A DNA stretch of 64,000 bases from Jatrophihabitans sp. (GTDB lineage: Bacteria > Actinomycetota > Actinomycetes > Mycobacteriales > Jatrophihabitantaceae): NCBI GenBank assembly GCA_036389035.1, contig DASVQQ010000009.1, forward strand, positions 1 through 64,000, written 5' to 3'. Positions 45,168 through 53,934 of the stretch are shown piece by piece. The translations under genes were made by a program, and so were the position numbers. A model generated the notes under the pieces. The model was given only the letters and a program-made list of their open reading frames with translations. It did not search any database and was not told where the DNA came from. Position 1 is the stretch's first letter. Each line of letters opens with the position of its first letter.

Positions 45168-46637
45168 TCACCGCCCCGGACCCACAGAGCCGTCCGGACC
45201 CACAGAGCCGTCCGGACCCACAGAGCCATCGGGACCCACAGAGCCGTCCGGACCCACAGAGCCGTCCGGACCCACAACGCCATCCGGACCGACGACGCCG
45301 CCCAGCGGTCCCTCGTCGAGGGAGTCGGCGTCCAACGGCTCGGAGCGCTTGACCGCGGTGACCGAGCCCGGCCGCGCCGGGTCGAGGTCGAACAGCTCGC
45401 GCAGCGCCGCCGCGTAGGAGTTGCCCTCCGGCGTGGCGGCCAGTTCCTTCACCCGGACGGTCGGGGCGTGCAGCACCTTGTCGACGGCCCGGCGGACCGC
45501 GCTGGCCAGCTCCTCACGAACCGCGGGCTCCAGGCCGGGCAGCCGGCTGTCCAGCCGCAGCAGCTCGGCGTCCACCACCTGCGCCGCCCGGGCCCGCAGC
45601 GCGGTGACAGTCGGCGCGACCGCCCGCACCTGCTGGCTGGTCAGATAGCCGCGCAGCTCGGTGGCCACGATCGCCATCGCGGCCGCCACCTCGGCGTCGC
45701 TGACCATCGCCCCGGAGCTGCGCAGCACGTCCAGATCGACATAGTGCACGTCGGCCATCAGCGAGACCGCCGGGTCGACGTCGCGAGGCAGCGCCAAGTC
45801 GAGCACCACCAGCGGACGGCCGGCCCGCGGGCGCACGTCGGGACTCTCGACCACCAGGCCGGTCGCGCCGGTGCACGAGATCAGCACGTCGGCCCGCGCG
45901 ATCTCATCGGCGAGGAACTCCTTCGAACCGACCCGGCCGCCGACGCTCTGCGCCAGCCGCTGCGCCCGGTCGGGGCTGCGGCTGATCACCACCGCGTCCA
46001 GGGCCGCGCCGCCGGCCAGCCGCTGCAACGTCGCACCGGCCAGGGCGCCCATGGAGCCCGCGCCCAGGATCACGAACCGCTTGCCGATCAGCTCCTCGAC
46101 ACCGCCCAGGACGTCGGCGGCCTGCTGCAGCGCCACCGACACCACCGACGCGCCGGCCCGGGCGATGCCGGTCTCGGTGTGCACCCGCTTGCCGACCCGC
46201 AGCGCGGTCTGGCTCGCCTCGTGCAGCACCTTGCCGACCGTTCCGGCCTGGGTGCCGGTCGCGTAGGCGTTGCGCAGCTGGCCCAGGATCTGGGACTCCC
46301 CGACCACCATCGAATCCAGGCCGGCCGCGACCTGCAGCAGGTGGTCGGCGGCGGCCTCGTCGAAGTGGACGTAGAGGTGATCGCCCAGCTCGGTCACGCC
46401 CATGCCCGCGATCCGGGCCAGCGTGGTCGAGATGTCGACGACAGCCGGGTGGAACCGGGCGACGTCGGCGTAGATCTCGATCCGATTGCAGGTCGAGAGC
46501 ACCACGACCTCGGAGATGGCCTCGCTGCGGTGCAGCTCGTCCAGAACCTTGACCAGCCCCTCCGGCGGGATGCTGGCGCGCTCCAACACCCGGACAGGAG
46601 CGGAGTGATGTGAGAGACCGACGACGAGCAGGGTCAC
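45168..46637 (-). CDS. hemA: Glutamyl-tRNA reductase with a repetitive C-terminal tail
   Basis: First enzyme of C5 heme synthesis; NADPH-dependent reduction of glutamyl-tRNA(Glu). The catalytic cysteine is in VVLSTCNRIEIYADV (about residue 50), the NADPH site is VILGAGSMGALAGATL, and GESQILGQLRNAY and HEASQTALRVGKRV are family blocks. At 489 residues it is longer than usual because the last about 38 residues are VGPDGS hexapeptides encoded by an 18-bp tandem repeat. It lies between rex (ATGA overlap) and hemC, in a Rex-controlled operon. Confidence 0.95.
   Translation of the reverse strand: MTLLVVGLSHHSAPVRVLERASIPPEGLVKVLDELHRSEAISEVVVLSTCNRIEIYADVARFHPAVVDISTTLARIAGMGVTELGDHLYVHFDEAAADHLLQVAAGLDSMVVGESQILGQLRNAYATGTQAGTVGKVLHEASQTALRVGKRVHTETGIARAGASVVSVALQQAADVLGGVEELIGKRFVILGAGSMGALAGATLQRLAGGAALDAVVISRSPDRAQRLAQSVGGRVGSKEFLADEIARADVLISCTGATGLVVESPDVRPRAGRPLVVLDLALPRDVDPAVSLMADVHYVDLDVLRSSGAMVSDAEVAAAMAIVATELRGYLTSQQVRAVAPTVTALRARAAQVVDAELLRLDSRLPGLEPAVREELASAVRRAVDKVLHAPTVRVKELAATPEGNSYAAALRELFDLDPARPGSVTAVKRSEPLDADSLDEGPLGGVVGPDGVVGPDGSVGPDGSVGPDGSVGPDGSVGPDGSVGPGR
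45176..45280. repeat. 18-bp tandem repeat encoding VGPDGS units at the HemA C-terminus
   Basis: About six copies of a unit reading GACCCACAGAGCCGTCCG on the plus strand, with one copy carrying GCCATCGG instead of GCCGTCCG and the most 5' copy (hemA sense) ending in ACGCC. The period of 18 keeps the frame, so each copy adds one VGPDGS hexapeptide. Confidence 0.92.
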
Positions 46638-47416
46638 CGAGCCACCGCCACCTTGCTGATCGACTCGGTGGCAGACATGGCGGCAGCCGGCTCGGCGGTG
46701 GCCGGCCCGCAGTCCGCCCGGCCGGCCTTGCGGTTGTCGTGGAAGGACAGGATCTGCAGCTCGGCAGCGAGGTCGACCTTGCGCACGTCGACATGCGGGG
46801 GCACGTTCAGCACCGTCGGCGCGAAGTTCAGGATCGAGGTCACGCCGGCCGCCACCAGCCGGTCACAGACGTCCTGCGCCGCGGCAGCCGGCACCGCGAC
46901 CACGGCGATCGCGATCTTCTCCCGCTGGACGACCTCGTCCAGGCGGTCCACGTGCTGCACGGTCAGCCCGCGCAGCCGGGTGCCGACCAGGGCCGGGTGG
47001 GCGTCGATGAGCGCCGAGATCCGGAAGCCCCGGGAGGCGAAGCCCGCGTAGCCGGCCAGCGCCTGCCCCAGGTGGCCCAGGCCGATCAGGGCGACGGCCC
47101 GGTTCTGGTGCAGGCCGAGGGTCTTGTGGATCTGCTCGGTCAACACCGAGACCTCATAGCCGACGCCGCGCACGCCGTAGGAGCCCAGGTAGGACAGGTC
47201 CTTGCGCAGCTTGGCCGAGTTCACACCGGCCGCGGTGGCCAGCGACTCCGAGGAGACGGTGGCCACCCCGTGCTCGCCCAGGCCGATCAGAGCGCGCAGG
47301 TAGGTGGCCAGCCGGGCGACGGTGGCCTCCGGGATCGAGCGCTGATCGGTAGCCGTGACCGGCCGCGGGTCAGCGTGGTCGCCGACCGCGTTCAGCTGAT
47401 GTGGCTGCGCGATCAT
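46634..47416 (-). CDS. rex: Redox-sensing transcriptional repressor Rex
   Basis: Senses the NADH/NAD+ ratio and derepresses respiratory genes when NADH rises. The N-terminal winged helix ATVARLATYLRALIGLGEHG-ATVSSESLATAAGVNSAKLRKDLSYLGSYGVRGVGYEV carries the KDLSYLGSYGxRGxGY signature. The Rossmann domain starts VALIGLGHLGQALAGY. C-terminal NFAPTVLNVPPHVDVRKVDLAAELQILSF completes the dimer swap helix. First gene of rex-hemA-hemC-hemD, with a perfect operator over its promoter. Confidence 0.97.
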   Translation of the reverse strand: MIAQPHQLNAVGDHADPRPVTATDQRSIPEATVARLATYLRALIGLGEHGVATVSSESLATAAGVNSAKLRKDLSYLGSYGVRGVGYEVSVLTEQIHKTLGLHQNRAVALIGLGHLGQALAGYAGFASRGFRISALIDAHPALVGTRLRGLTVQHVDRLDEVVQREKIAIAVVAVPAAAAQDVCDRLVAAGVTSILNFAPTVLNVPPHVDVRKVDLAAELQILSFHDNRKAGRADCGPATAEPAAAMSATESISKVAVAR

Positions 47417-47505
47417 GTGCTCCTCGAAACGGACCGGTCGCGGCCTGAGCCGTGGCCCCCCGCACGAGGGGCAGACCGGTGTGGTAAAGGGGTCGACAGC
47501 GATGA

Positions 47506-47534
47506 ACCGTACGCCTTTGTGAAGGCATTCACAA
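47506..47534 (-). promoter_or_regulatory. Predicted promoter of rex-hemACD
   Basis: On the minus strand TTGTGA (47534-47529) and TACGGT (47511-47506) are separated by 17 bases, a good -35/-10 pair. The start of transcription would be near 47499, leaving a leader of about 80 bases before rex. The -35 box and spacer lie inside the Rex operator. Confidence 0.6.
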
Positions 47535-47535
47535 A
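47516..47535. promoter_or_regulatory. Rex operator (ROP) controlling rex-hemACD
   Basis: TTTGTGAA (47516-47523) and TTCACAAA (47528-47535) form a perfect inverted repeat with a 4-base centre, matching the known TGTGAANNNNTTCACA Rex consensus. It covers the -35 region of the only gene-proximal promoter of rex. Autoregulation of rex-hemACD by Rex is known in Streptomyces. Confidence 0.92.
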
Positions 47536-47667
47536 ATCGCTGACCCGTGTGGTAAGAGCGTTCTGAGCGCCGCCCGGCGCTGCTACTCGCAGCCTGCCAG
47601 CCTGCCCGAATGCCCGCTGCCCGGACGTCCGCGCGAGGCGTCGCCGTGAGGTGCTGGCCACGCCGGT

Positions 47668-47916
47668 TCAGCGTTGCAGGGCAGCCCGAAACCGGGCCTC
47701 TTCCAGGTGCCAGTAACCGTGCTCGGCGCCGTCGATCAGGATCACCGGCACCCGTTCGGAGTACTCGTTGGCACGCGCCCGGTCGGCGTCGACGTCCAGC
47801 AGCTCCAGTTCGAACCCGAGCTCGCCGGACAGCGCGGCCAGCTGCCGTTCGGCGTCATCGCACAGGTGGCAGCCGTCCCGGGTGATCAGGGTGACACGAT
47901 GCTGGTTGGCGGGCAT
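47668..47916 (-). CDS. Glutaredoxin-like protein (DUF836 type)
   Basis: An 82-residue thioredoxin-fold protein: RVTLITRDGCHLCDDAERQL holds a CxxC (CHLC) redox pair and SERVPVILIDGAEHGYWHLEEA the cis-Pro and substrate loop. ATG at 47916 (MPANQH) is taken; the frame continues upstream into the ligase gene. The same small glutaredoxin precedes hemA in mycobacteria. It probably reduces cytosolic disulfides; the partner is unknown. Confidence 0.9.
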   Translation of the reverse strand: MPANQHRVTLITRDGCHLCDDAERQLAALSGELGFELELLDVDADRARANEYSERVPVILIDGAEHGYWHLEEARFRAALQR

Positions 47917-47921
47917 GAGGC

Positions 47922-49565
47922 TCAGCTCCGGCTGGCCGGTTGCCCGGCGGCGGCCCGTAGCCGCCACTTCATCACCTTGCCGGTGGCGGTGTGCGGCAAC
48001 TCGGTCACCTCGATGATCTGCTTGGGCAGCTTGAACCGGGCCAGCGACCGCCCGGCCTGACCGAGCAGCTCCTCCGGATCCAGCACGGCGCCCGGCGCGG
48101 GCACCACGTAGGCCACGATCGAATCGCTGGTCTCGCTCTCGGTCACCCCGAGGACCGCGATCTCGGCCACCCCGGGCAGCTTGCTGAACACCGCCTCGAC
48201 CTCGGCGGGGTAGACGTTGAAGCCGTTCACCAGCACCAGGTCGCTGCGCCGGCCGACCAGGTAGTAGTCGCCGTCGTCGTCGGCCACCGCCAGGTCACCG
48301 GTGCTGAACCAGCCCTCGGAGTCCGGGCCGTCGGCGGCGTCGGGCCAGTAACCGAGGAACAGGTTCGCCCCGCGCACCTCGAGCAGCCCGAGGTCACCCA
48401 CCTCCACGGCCTCGCCGTCGCTGTCGACCAGCCGCACCTCGACGCCGGGCAGCGGCCGCCCGACCGAGCCGGCCTTGGGCTCTGCCCAGCTGTCCGGGCC
48501 GGTGGGGGTCAGGTTCAGGCTGATCACCGGAGCGGCCTCGGTCAGCCCGTAGCCCTCGAACAGCGGCACCCCGACGGCGGCGTAGCGGGCCACCAGCTCG
48601 GCCGACAGCGGCGCCGAGCCGGACAGGGCGAACCGGACGCCGGCGAAGCCGTCGGCCAGGTCGGGCTGGCCGGCCCACATCGCGAACTCCACCGGGGCGC
48701 CGATCACCACGGTGGCCTGCTCGGCGCGTAGCTGCTCGAGGTTGGCGGCCGGGTCGAACTTCGCCACCAGCACCACGCTCGCGCCGAAGTACAGTGCAAG
48801 CCCCAGCCCGGCATTGAGCCCGAAGACGTGGAACAGCGGCAGCGGCAGGTAGATCCGGTCCCGCGCGCTGATCGGCGAGGGCCGCAGCTCGGCCACCTGG
48901 GCGAGGTTGGCCAGCAACGCGCGCACCGGCAGCATCGCGCCCTTCGGCACGCCCGAGGTGCCGGAGGTGTAGAGCAGCACCGCCAGTTGCTCGCCGGTGC
49001 GGTCCAGGCCCTGCGGCGGGCCGCCGGCCGCGGTCCGGCCGCTGGCCAGCAGCTCGGTGACGGTGGGCAGCCCGTCCGCGCCGGACCGGGCGGCGACCAC
49101 GATCTGGCTCAGCTGCTGATGGCGCTGGTACAGCTCGTCGGCGGTGGCGACCACGGCCACCGACGAGGTGACCAGCATCCGGGCGCCGGAGTCGGCCAGG
49201 ATGTGGTCCAGCTCGGGCAGCGTGTATCCGGGGTTCACCGGGACGATCACCAGGCCGGCCCGCAGCGCGGCCAGGTAGACCACGACGAATTCGGCGGTGG
49301 TGGGCGCCTGGATGGCCAGCCGGTCATCGGGCCGCATGCCGGCCTCGACCAGGCCGGCCGCCAGGTCGGTGACGGCCTCGCGCAGCTCGAGCCAGGTCCA
49401 GCGGCGCTCGGCGTCGATCAGCGCCACCTCGGCAGGCCGCTGCGCCGCCGCCCGTTCCAGCAGCTCGCCGAACGTCGACGGTTGACCGCCCACCTGGCTC
49501 GATGGGCTCGATGGGCTCGATGGGCTCGATGGGCCGGATTGCCACCCGCCCGACTCGACAGTCAC
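47922..49565 (-). CDS. AMP-dependent acyl-CoA synthetase (ANL superfamily)
   Basis: A 547-residue adenylate-forming ligase, probably for medium or long acyl chains. Motifs: LLYTSGTSGVPKGAML (P-loop, A3), LFEGYGLTEAAPVI (A5), GWFSTGDLAV (A7), VNGFNVYPAEVEA (A8) and the catalytic lysine in HTATGKVMKWRL (A10). A Ser-Pro repeat near the start (GPSSPSSPSS type) comes from a 9-bp DNA repeat at about 49498-49535. GTG start; divergent from the sigma factor gene. The glutaredoxin start lies six bases downstream of its stop. Confidence 0.92.
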   Translation of the reverse strand: MTVESGGWQSGPSSPSSPSSPSSQVGGQPSTFGELLERAAAQRPAEVALIDAERRWTWLELREAVTDLAAGLVEAGMRPDDRLAIQAPTTAEFVVVYLAALRAGLVIVPVNPGYTLPELDHILADSGARMLVTSSVAVVATADELYQRHQQLSQIVVAARSGADGLPTVTELLASGRTAAGGPPQGLDRTGEQLAVLLYTSGTSGVPKGAMLPVRALLANLAQVAELRPSPISARDRIYLPLPLFHVFGLNAGLGLALYFGASVVLVAKFDPAANLEQLRAEQATVVIGAPVEFAMWAGQPDLADGFAGVRFALSGSAPLSAELVARYAAVGVPLFEGYGLTEAAPVISLNLTPTGPDSWAEPKAGSVGRPLPGVEVRLVDSDGEAVEVGDLGLLEVRGANLFLGYWPDAADGPDSEGWFSTGDLAVADDDGDYYLVGRRSDLVLVNGFNVYPAEVEAVFSKLPGVAEIAVLGVTESETSDSIVAYVVPAPGAVLDPEELLGQAGRSLARFKLPKQIIEVTELPHTATGKVMKWRLRAAAGQPASRS

Positions 49566-49794
49566 CAGACCTCCCTGGACCCCGGCGCGGAACGTGCGTA
49601 GGCCGGTTCGACTAACAAGCTACTGGCGGGTACGCCACGACGCCAGGCCGGTCGGCCGGGCCATGGCAGCTCAGGCATCAACAGAGAGTAACCACTTGGT
49701 ACTCGTCCTGGAACGTTTGTACAGGTACCGTCCAGGTCACGAAATATGGCTGTCGTTTGGCGGCGCACTCGAACCACGAAAGCGGGCTTGGCTG

Positions 49795-50616
49795 ATGAGC
49801 GTCCCCGGCGTGGCTGTGCGCCTACCCGCGGCAGCCACTCAGGGCTGGGCAGAGCTCGCCCAGCTGGTGGCGCGGGCGGTCCAGGACCTGACGCGCGCCT
49901 CCATGGACGCGGTGGAGTCGGCGGTCAACTTTCCGCTATCGACCTCCCCGCCCACTGCCACTCGTGCCGGCCCGTCCAGCGCGTCCGGCGATGTCGGATC
50001 CTCCAACGACCCGGCGCGGGAAAAGATACCGCTGCCCCACGACGGCGACACCTCGAACATCGAGGCTGAGCACGCCGCGATGTGGACCCTGGTCCGGGCG
50101 GCCCAGCAGGGCGACGGCGAGGCGTTCGGAAAGCTGTATGACCAGTACGTGGACTCGGTGTTCCGGTTCATCTACTACCGGGTCAACGACCGGGCCCTGG
50201 CCGAGGACTTCACCTCCGAGACCTTCTTGCGCGCGCTGCGCCGGATCTCCTCGATCAACTACCAGGGACGCGATATCGGCGCCTGGTTCATCACCATCGC
50301 CCGCAACATCGTCTTCGACCACACGAAATCGGCCCGGTTCCGGCTGGAGCTGACCACCGGTGAGGTCATCGAGGGCAACGAGGTGGAGGCCGGCCCCGAG
50401 CTCGCGGTGCTGACCCGGCTGACCAACGCCCGGCTGCTGGAAGCGGTCAACACCCTGGGCGAGGAGCAGAAGGAATGCATCGTGCTGCGGTTCCTCAACG
50501 GCCTGTCGGTGGCTGAGACCGCGTCGGTGATGGGCAAGAACGACGGGGCGATCAAGGCCCTGCAGCACCGGGCCGTCAAGAGGCTGGCCAGCGTGCTCGG
50601 CGACGAACTCACGTGA
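49795..50616 (+). CDS. bldN: ECF sigma factor of the BldN type
   Basis: A 273-residue extracytoplasmic-function sigma factor. After an N-terminal extension of about 95 residues, sigma-2 reads EAFGKLYDQYVDSVFRFIYYRVNDRALAEDFTSETFLRALRRI and the linker WFITIARNIVFDHTKSARFRLE. Sigma-4 reads LGEEQKECIVLRFLNGLSVAETASVMGKNDGAIKALQHRAVKRLA. Both the SSRFRLE-like linker and the long N-terminus match Streptomyces BldN, which drives aerial-hypha genes. The start ATG at 49795 is the likeliest of several. The RsbN-type anti-sigma gene follows, as in Streptomyces. Confidence 0.85.
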   Translation: MSVPGVAVRLPAAATQGWAELAQLVARAVQDLTRASMDAVESAVNFPLSTSPPTATRAGPSSASGDVGSSNDPAREKIPLPHDGDTSNIEAEHAAMWTLVRAAQQGDGEAFGKLYDQYVDSVFRFIYYRVNDRALAEDFTSETFLRALRRISSINYQGRDIGAWFITIARNIVFDHTKSARFRLELTTGEVIEGNEVEAGPELAVLTRLTNARLLEAVNTLGEEQKECIVLRFLNGLSVAETASVMGKNDGAIKALQHRAVKRLASVLGDELT

Positions 50617-50639
50617 ATCTGATAAGTAGGCCGAAATCG

Positions 50640-50667
50640 AGTAACCGCAGGAGCCCGCTGTCGTTGA
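50640..50667 (+). promoter_or_regulatory. Candidate BldN-type promoter in front of rsbN
   Basis: AGTAAC (50640-50645) and CGTTGA (50662-50667) are separated by exactly 16 bases. This fits the CGTAAC-N16-CGTTGA type of promoter I recall for Streptomyces sigma-BldN, with one mismatch. A start of transcription near 50675 would leave a leader of about 65 bases before rsbN. Confidence 0.5.
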
Positions 50668-50739
50668 ATGCAACGAAGCAGGCCAGTACCGCCGATCAGG
50701 CGTCCGGATGCTGAGTTCCGACAAGCCTGGGAGGCAGCG

Positions 50740-52026
50740 ATGAGCGTCGGCAGATCTGCCGCCCGTTGGGCCCGCGGTGATCGCGCCGCTGGTGGCTCGG
50801 CTGTCGAGGCTGAGCTGATCAGCCGGTTGCGGACGTTGCCCGGCCCCGCACCCGAAATCCGGTTCAGAGCCGAGCTGCGCGCGCAGCTGGTCGCCATCAC
50901 TGCCCGCATCGTGTCCGAGTCCCCGGCCGAGGCCGCACCCGCCGACCGCCGGTCCAGCGCGGCCGGCAGCCGCGCCCTGCGCACGCTGCGCCGGCCGGTG
51001 CTGGCCCTGGCCGGTGCGTCGACGGTGCTGACCCTGCTGCTCGGCATGGCGGTCTGGATGTCGAGCGGCTCGCTGCCCGGCCAGTCCCTGTACGGCGTGA
51101 AGCGGGCCAGCGAGAACGTCCAGCTGTCGTTGGCCGGCAACGACGTCGCCAAGGGCGAGGCCTACCTGCAGCTGGCCGGCAACCGGATGCACGAGGTCGC
51201 CGACCTGCTCTCGCAGCCGTCGGCGATGGCGACCGCGGGTGGTCTCAGCGCCGGAACACCCCGCTTCACCCCGCGCATCGCCACGCTGGTCACCGAAACC
51301 CTGGACAGTGCCGACGACGACAGCGTCCACGGCATGCAGCTGCTCGGCCGGGCCGCGGTGGCCCAGCTGTCGAAGGAGCCGCTGGCCAAGATGAGCGGCT
51401 GGCTACCCCAGCAGCGCACCCTGATGGCCGAGATCCGGGACCGGATCCCGGCCGGCGCGCTGCGCACCCGCGCCCAGGCCTCGCTACTGCTGCTGCAACG
51501 GATCGCCACCCGCACCGACCAGCTCACCAGCTCGATGGGCTGCCCCTGCCTGGCCCAGGCGCTGGCCGACGAGCTGGGCCCGCTGCCGTGCACCGGTTGC
51601 GCCGCGGTGCCCCGCCCGGCGCCCGGCGGCGGAGCGGCCACCGTGCCGGTGCCGGTTCCCGGCCTGGGCTCGCCGGTCGGGCCGTCCGGGTCGTTGCCCA
51701 GCCTGTCCTTGCCGCCGCTCGGCGGGTCCGGCGGTTCCAGCTCCGGCAAGGCGGGTGGTCTGGTGGGCACGCAACCGGCGGGACAGCAACCGGCAGGACA
51801 GCCGGCGGGAACGCAACCGGTGGGATCGTCGCCGACGGCCTCGAGCCTGCCGTCCTCGCTGACGTCGGCCCCGCCGCCGGCGCTGCCGTCCAGCTTGCCG
51901 ACCGGCCGGCCCAGCTCGCTCGGGCCGATCGTGATCGGGTCGAGCACCCTGCCGGCCACGCTGCCCGGGGCGGTCGGCAGCATCCTGCCGACGCTGCCGA
52001 CCCTGCCGGGTGTCTCCCGCCCCTGA
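50740..52026 (+). CDS. rsbN: RsbN-type membrane anti-sigma factor with DUF5667 ectodomain
   Basis: A 428-residue single-pass protein. Residues 1-85 are the cytosolic sigma-binding part ([31 protein letters not shown]), a helix spans about 86-107 ([22 protein letters not shown]), and the extracytoplasmic DUF5667 domain follows ([49 protein letters not shown]). The last about 130 residues are Pro/Ser/Gly-rich. A cysteine pair (GCPCLAQ, CTGC) sits before that tail. The GGGAGG ribosome site supports ATG 50740. Streptomyces RsbN holds BldN inactive at the membrane; the same is inferred here. Confidence 0.85.
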   Translation: MSVGRSAARWARGDRAAGGSAVEAELISRLRTLPGPAPEIRFRAELRAQLVAITARIVSESPAEAAPADRRSSAAGSRALRTLRRPVLALAGASTVLTLLLGMAVWMSSGSLPGQSLYGVKRASENVQLSLAGNDVAKGEAYLQLAGNRMHEVADLLSQPSAMATAGGLSAGTPRFTPRIATLVTETLDSADDDSVHGMQLLGRAAVAQLSKEPLAKMSGWLPQQRTLMAEIRDRIPAGALRTRAQASLLLLQRIATRTDQLTSSMGCPCLAQALADELGPLPCTGCAAVPRPAPGGGAATVPVPVPGLGSPVGPSGSLPSLSLPPLGGSGGSSSGKAGGLVGTQPAGQQPAGQPAGTQPVGSSPTASSLPSSLTSAPPPALPSSLPTGRPSSLGPIVIGSSTLPATLPGAVGSILPTLPTLPGVSRP

Positions 52027-52081
52027 CCCACTGACTACGCTCGGTGCTGCTCATCGAACTCCAGCGTCTAGGGAGGCGGCA

Positions 52082-52930
52082 GTGCCTGGCCTTTCCGCGG
52101 GCTCAGCGGTGCCCGAACTCGAACAGGCCCTCACCGTCCCGGCCCAGCCCGACGCCGCCGCGTTCTTCGACGTGGACAACACAGTGGTCGTCGGCGCGTC
52201 GATCTTCCACTTCGCCAAGGGGCTGGCGGCCCGCAAGTACTTCTCCACCAGCGACCTGCGCCGGTTCCTCTGGCAGCAGGTGCGGTTCCGGACCGGCGGC
52301 GAGGCGCACAACAACATCGCCTCGGCCCAGGAGTCCGCGCTGGCCTTCATCGCCGGCAAGTCGGTCGCTGAGATCGTGGCGATGTCGGAGGAGATCTACG
52401 ACGAGACCATCGCCGCCAGGATCTACTCCGGAACCAGGGCGCTGGCACAGCTGCACCTCGATGCCGGTGAGCGGGTCTGGCTGGTCACCGCGACGCCGGA
52501 GGAGCTGGCCCGGATCATCGCGCGCCGGTTGGGGCTCACCGGAGCGCTGGGCACCCGGGCCGAGGAGCAGGACGGCCTGTTCACCGGACGGCTGATCGGT
52601 GAGCTGCTGCACGGCGAGGCCAAGGCGGCGGCGGTGCGTGACCTGGCGCTGCGCGAGGGGCTGGACCTGGCTCAGTGCGCGGCGTACTCCGACTCCATCA
52701 ACGACATCCCGATGCTGTCACTGGTCGGCCGGCCGGTCGCGGTCAACCCGGACTCCGCGCTGCGCGACGAGGCCCGCCGGCGGGGCTGGGAGATCCGGGA
52801 CTTCCGGACCGGACGCAAGGCCGCCCGGATCGGGGTGCCGACCGCCCTGGTCACCGCGGCGGCCGGCGGCGCGGTGGCCGGCGGCTTGGCGATCGGCCGG
52901 CGGCAGGAGCGCAACCGCGGCCGGACCTGA
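52082..52930 (+). CDS. HAD-IB phosphatase (SerB1-like)
   Basis: A 282-residue haloacid-dehalogenase-type phosphatase. Motif I is [15 protein letters not shown] (DxDNT), motif [16 protein letters not shown], the motif III region [12 protein letters not shown] and motif [13 protein letters not shown]. The C-terminus ends in a hydrophobic stretch ([19 protein letters not shown]) and a basic tail, so it may attach to the membrane. GTG 52082 with GGGAGG upstream is preferred. The equivalent mycobacterial gene (serB1) also lies near galE-like and acyltransferase genes. Its phosphate ester substrate is not known. Confidence 0.9.
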   Translation: MPGLSAGSAVPELEQALTVPAQPDAAAFFDVDNTVVVGASIFHFAKGLAARKYFSTSDLRRFLWQQVRFRTGGEAHNNIASAQESALAFIAGKSVAEIVAMSEEIYDETIAARIYSGTRALAQLHLDAGERVWLVTATPEELARIIARRLGLTGALGTRAEEQDGLFTGRLIGELLHGEAKAAAVRDLALREGLDLAQCAAYSDSINDIPMLSLVGRPVAVNPDSALRDEARRRGWEIRDFRTGRKAARIGVPTALVTAAAGGAVAGGLAIGRRQERNRGRT

Positions 52931-53004
52931 CCGCTCGGGGCCTGCTCAGTGCCAGCTCAGCGCTGTGGCGACCTCAGCGCCAGATCCCAGCCGCTCGGGC
53001 CCGC

Positions 53005-53934
53005 TCAGTGCCAGACCGACCGGCGCTGCATCAGCAGCCGGTACAGGCTGCCCTGGATCTGCTCGCGAACCCGGTCGGTGATCTCGAAGACCAGCATCGG
53101 GTCATCCGCGGCCTCCGGGCCGTACTCGCTGGTCTCGATCGGCTCGCCGAACTCGATGTGCCACTTGCTGGGCAGCGGGATCAGCCCGAGCGGCCCCAGC
53201 CACGGAAAGGTCGGCGTCAGCGGAAAGTGCGGCAGGCCGAGCACCCGAGCCAGCGTCTTGGCGTTGCCGAGCATCGGGTGGATCTCCTCCGGGCCGACGA
53301 TCGCGGTCGGGATGATCGGCGCGCCGGTCCGCAACGCCGCCGAGACGAACCCGCCGCGGCCGAAGCGCTGCAGCTTGTACCGTTCGGAGAACGGCTTGCC
53401 GATGCCCTTGAACCCCTCCGGCCAGACCCCGACCAGCTCACCGGCGCCCAGCAGCCGCTCGGCGTCGGCGTTGCAGGCCAGCGTGTTGCCGGTCTTACGG
53501 GCCAGCGGCGCGAGCACCGGGGTGGTGAACACCAGGTCCGCGCCGAGCAGCCGCAGAAAGCGGTGGTTCGGCGTCTCCTCGTGCACCGCGGTGGCCGTCA
53601 TCACCCCGTCCAGGGCCCACAGAGCGCCGGCGTGGTTGGCCACGATCAGCGCTCCGGACTCGGCCGGCAGGTGGTGCACGCCGGTCACCTCGGTGCGGAA
53701 CCACCTGCGGTACAGCTGGCGGGCCACCGGCAGCAGGGTCGCCTCGGTCAGCTCGGGGTCGAAGCCGAACTCATCGACCGGGTAGTCCCCGGTGATCCGG
53801 CGGCGCAGGAAACCCAGCGCGGACGCAGCCCGGCGCTCCCACGCCGCGCCCTGGCCGGCCGGCGGCTGCTCCGGCTCAGTGCTGTGGGACCCACGGTCCT
53901 GCGAGTGCAGCCTGATCACCTGCGCCTCAGCCAT
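53005..53934 (-). CDS. PlsC-like lysophospholipid acyltransferase
   Basis: A 309-residue acyltransferase fold. The block-I motif is LIVANHAGALWALDGVM, where the usual HxxxxD spacing is extended; block III is GVWPEGFKGIGKPFSERYKLQRFGRGGFVSAAL and block IV APIIPTAIVGPEEIHP. These are the marks of the Rv0502-like family of actinobacterial acyltransferases. There is no clear transmembrane segment, so it is probably peripheral. The stop codon of the SDR gene overlaps its start region, so the two are coupled. Confidence 0.88.
   Translation of the reverse strand: MAEAQVIRLHSQDRGSHSTEPEQPPAGQGAAWERRAASALGFLRRRITGDYPVDEFGFDPELTEATLLPVARQLYRRWFRTEVTGVHHLPAESGALIVANHAGALWALDGVMTATAVHEETPNHRFLRLLGADLVFTTPVLAPLARKTGNTLACNADAERLLGAGELVGVWPEGFKGIGKPFSERYKLQRFGRGGFVSAALRTGAPIIPTAIVGPEEIHPMLGNAKTLARVLGLPHFPLTPTFPWLGPLGLIPLPSKWHIEFGEPIETSEYGPEAADDPMLVFEITDRVREQIQGSLYRLLMQRRSVWH

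Noticed and set aside
45161..45283. Extended hemC N-terminus with ALWVRT repeats
   Set aside because: This is the hemA tail repeat in another frame; HemC proteins start at the TIRVGTRASLLA region.
44586..46613. 675-codon plus-strand frame across hemC-hemA
   Set aside because: Antisense of two well-identified enzymes; its repeat segment is only the hemA repeat read backwards.
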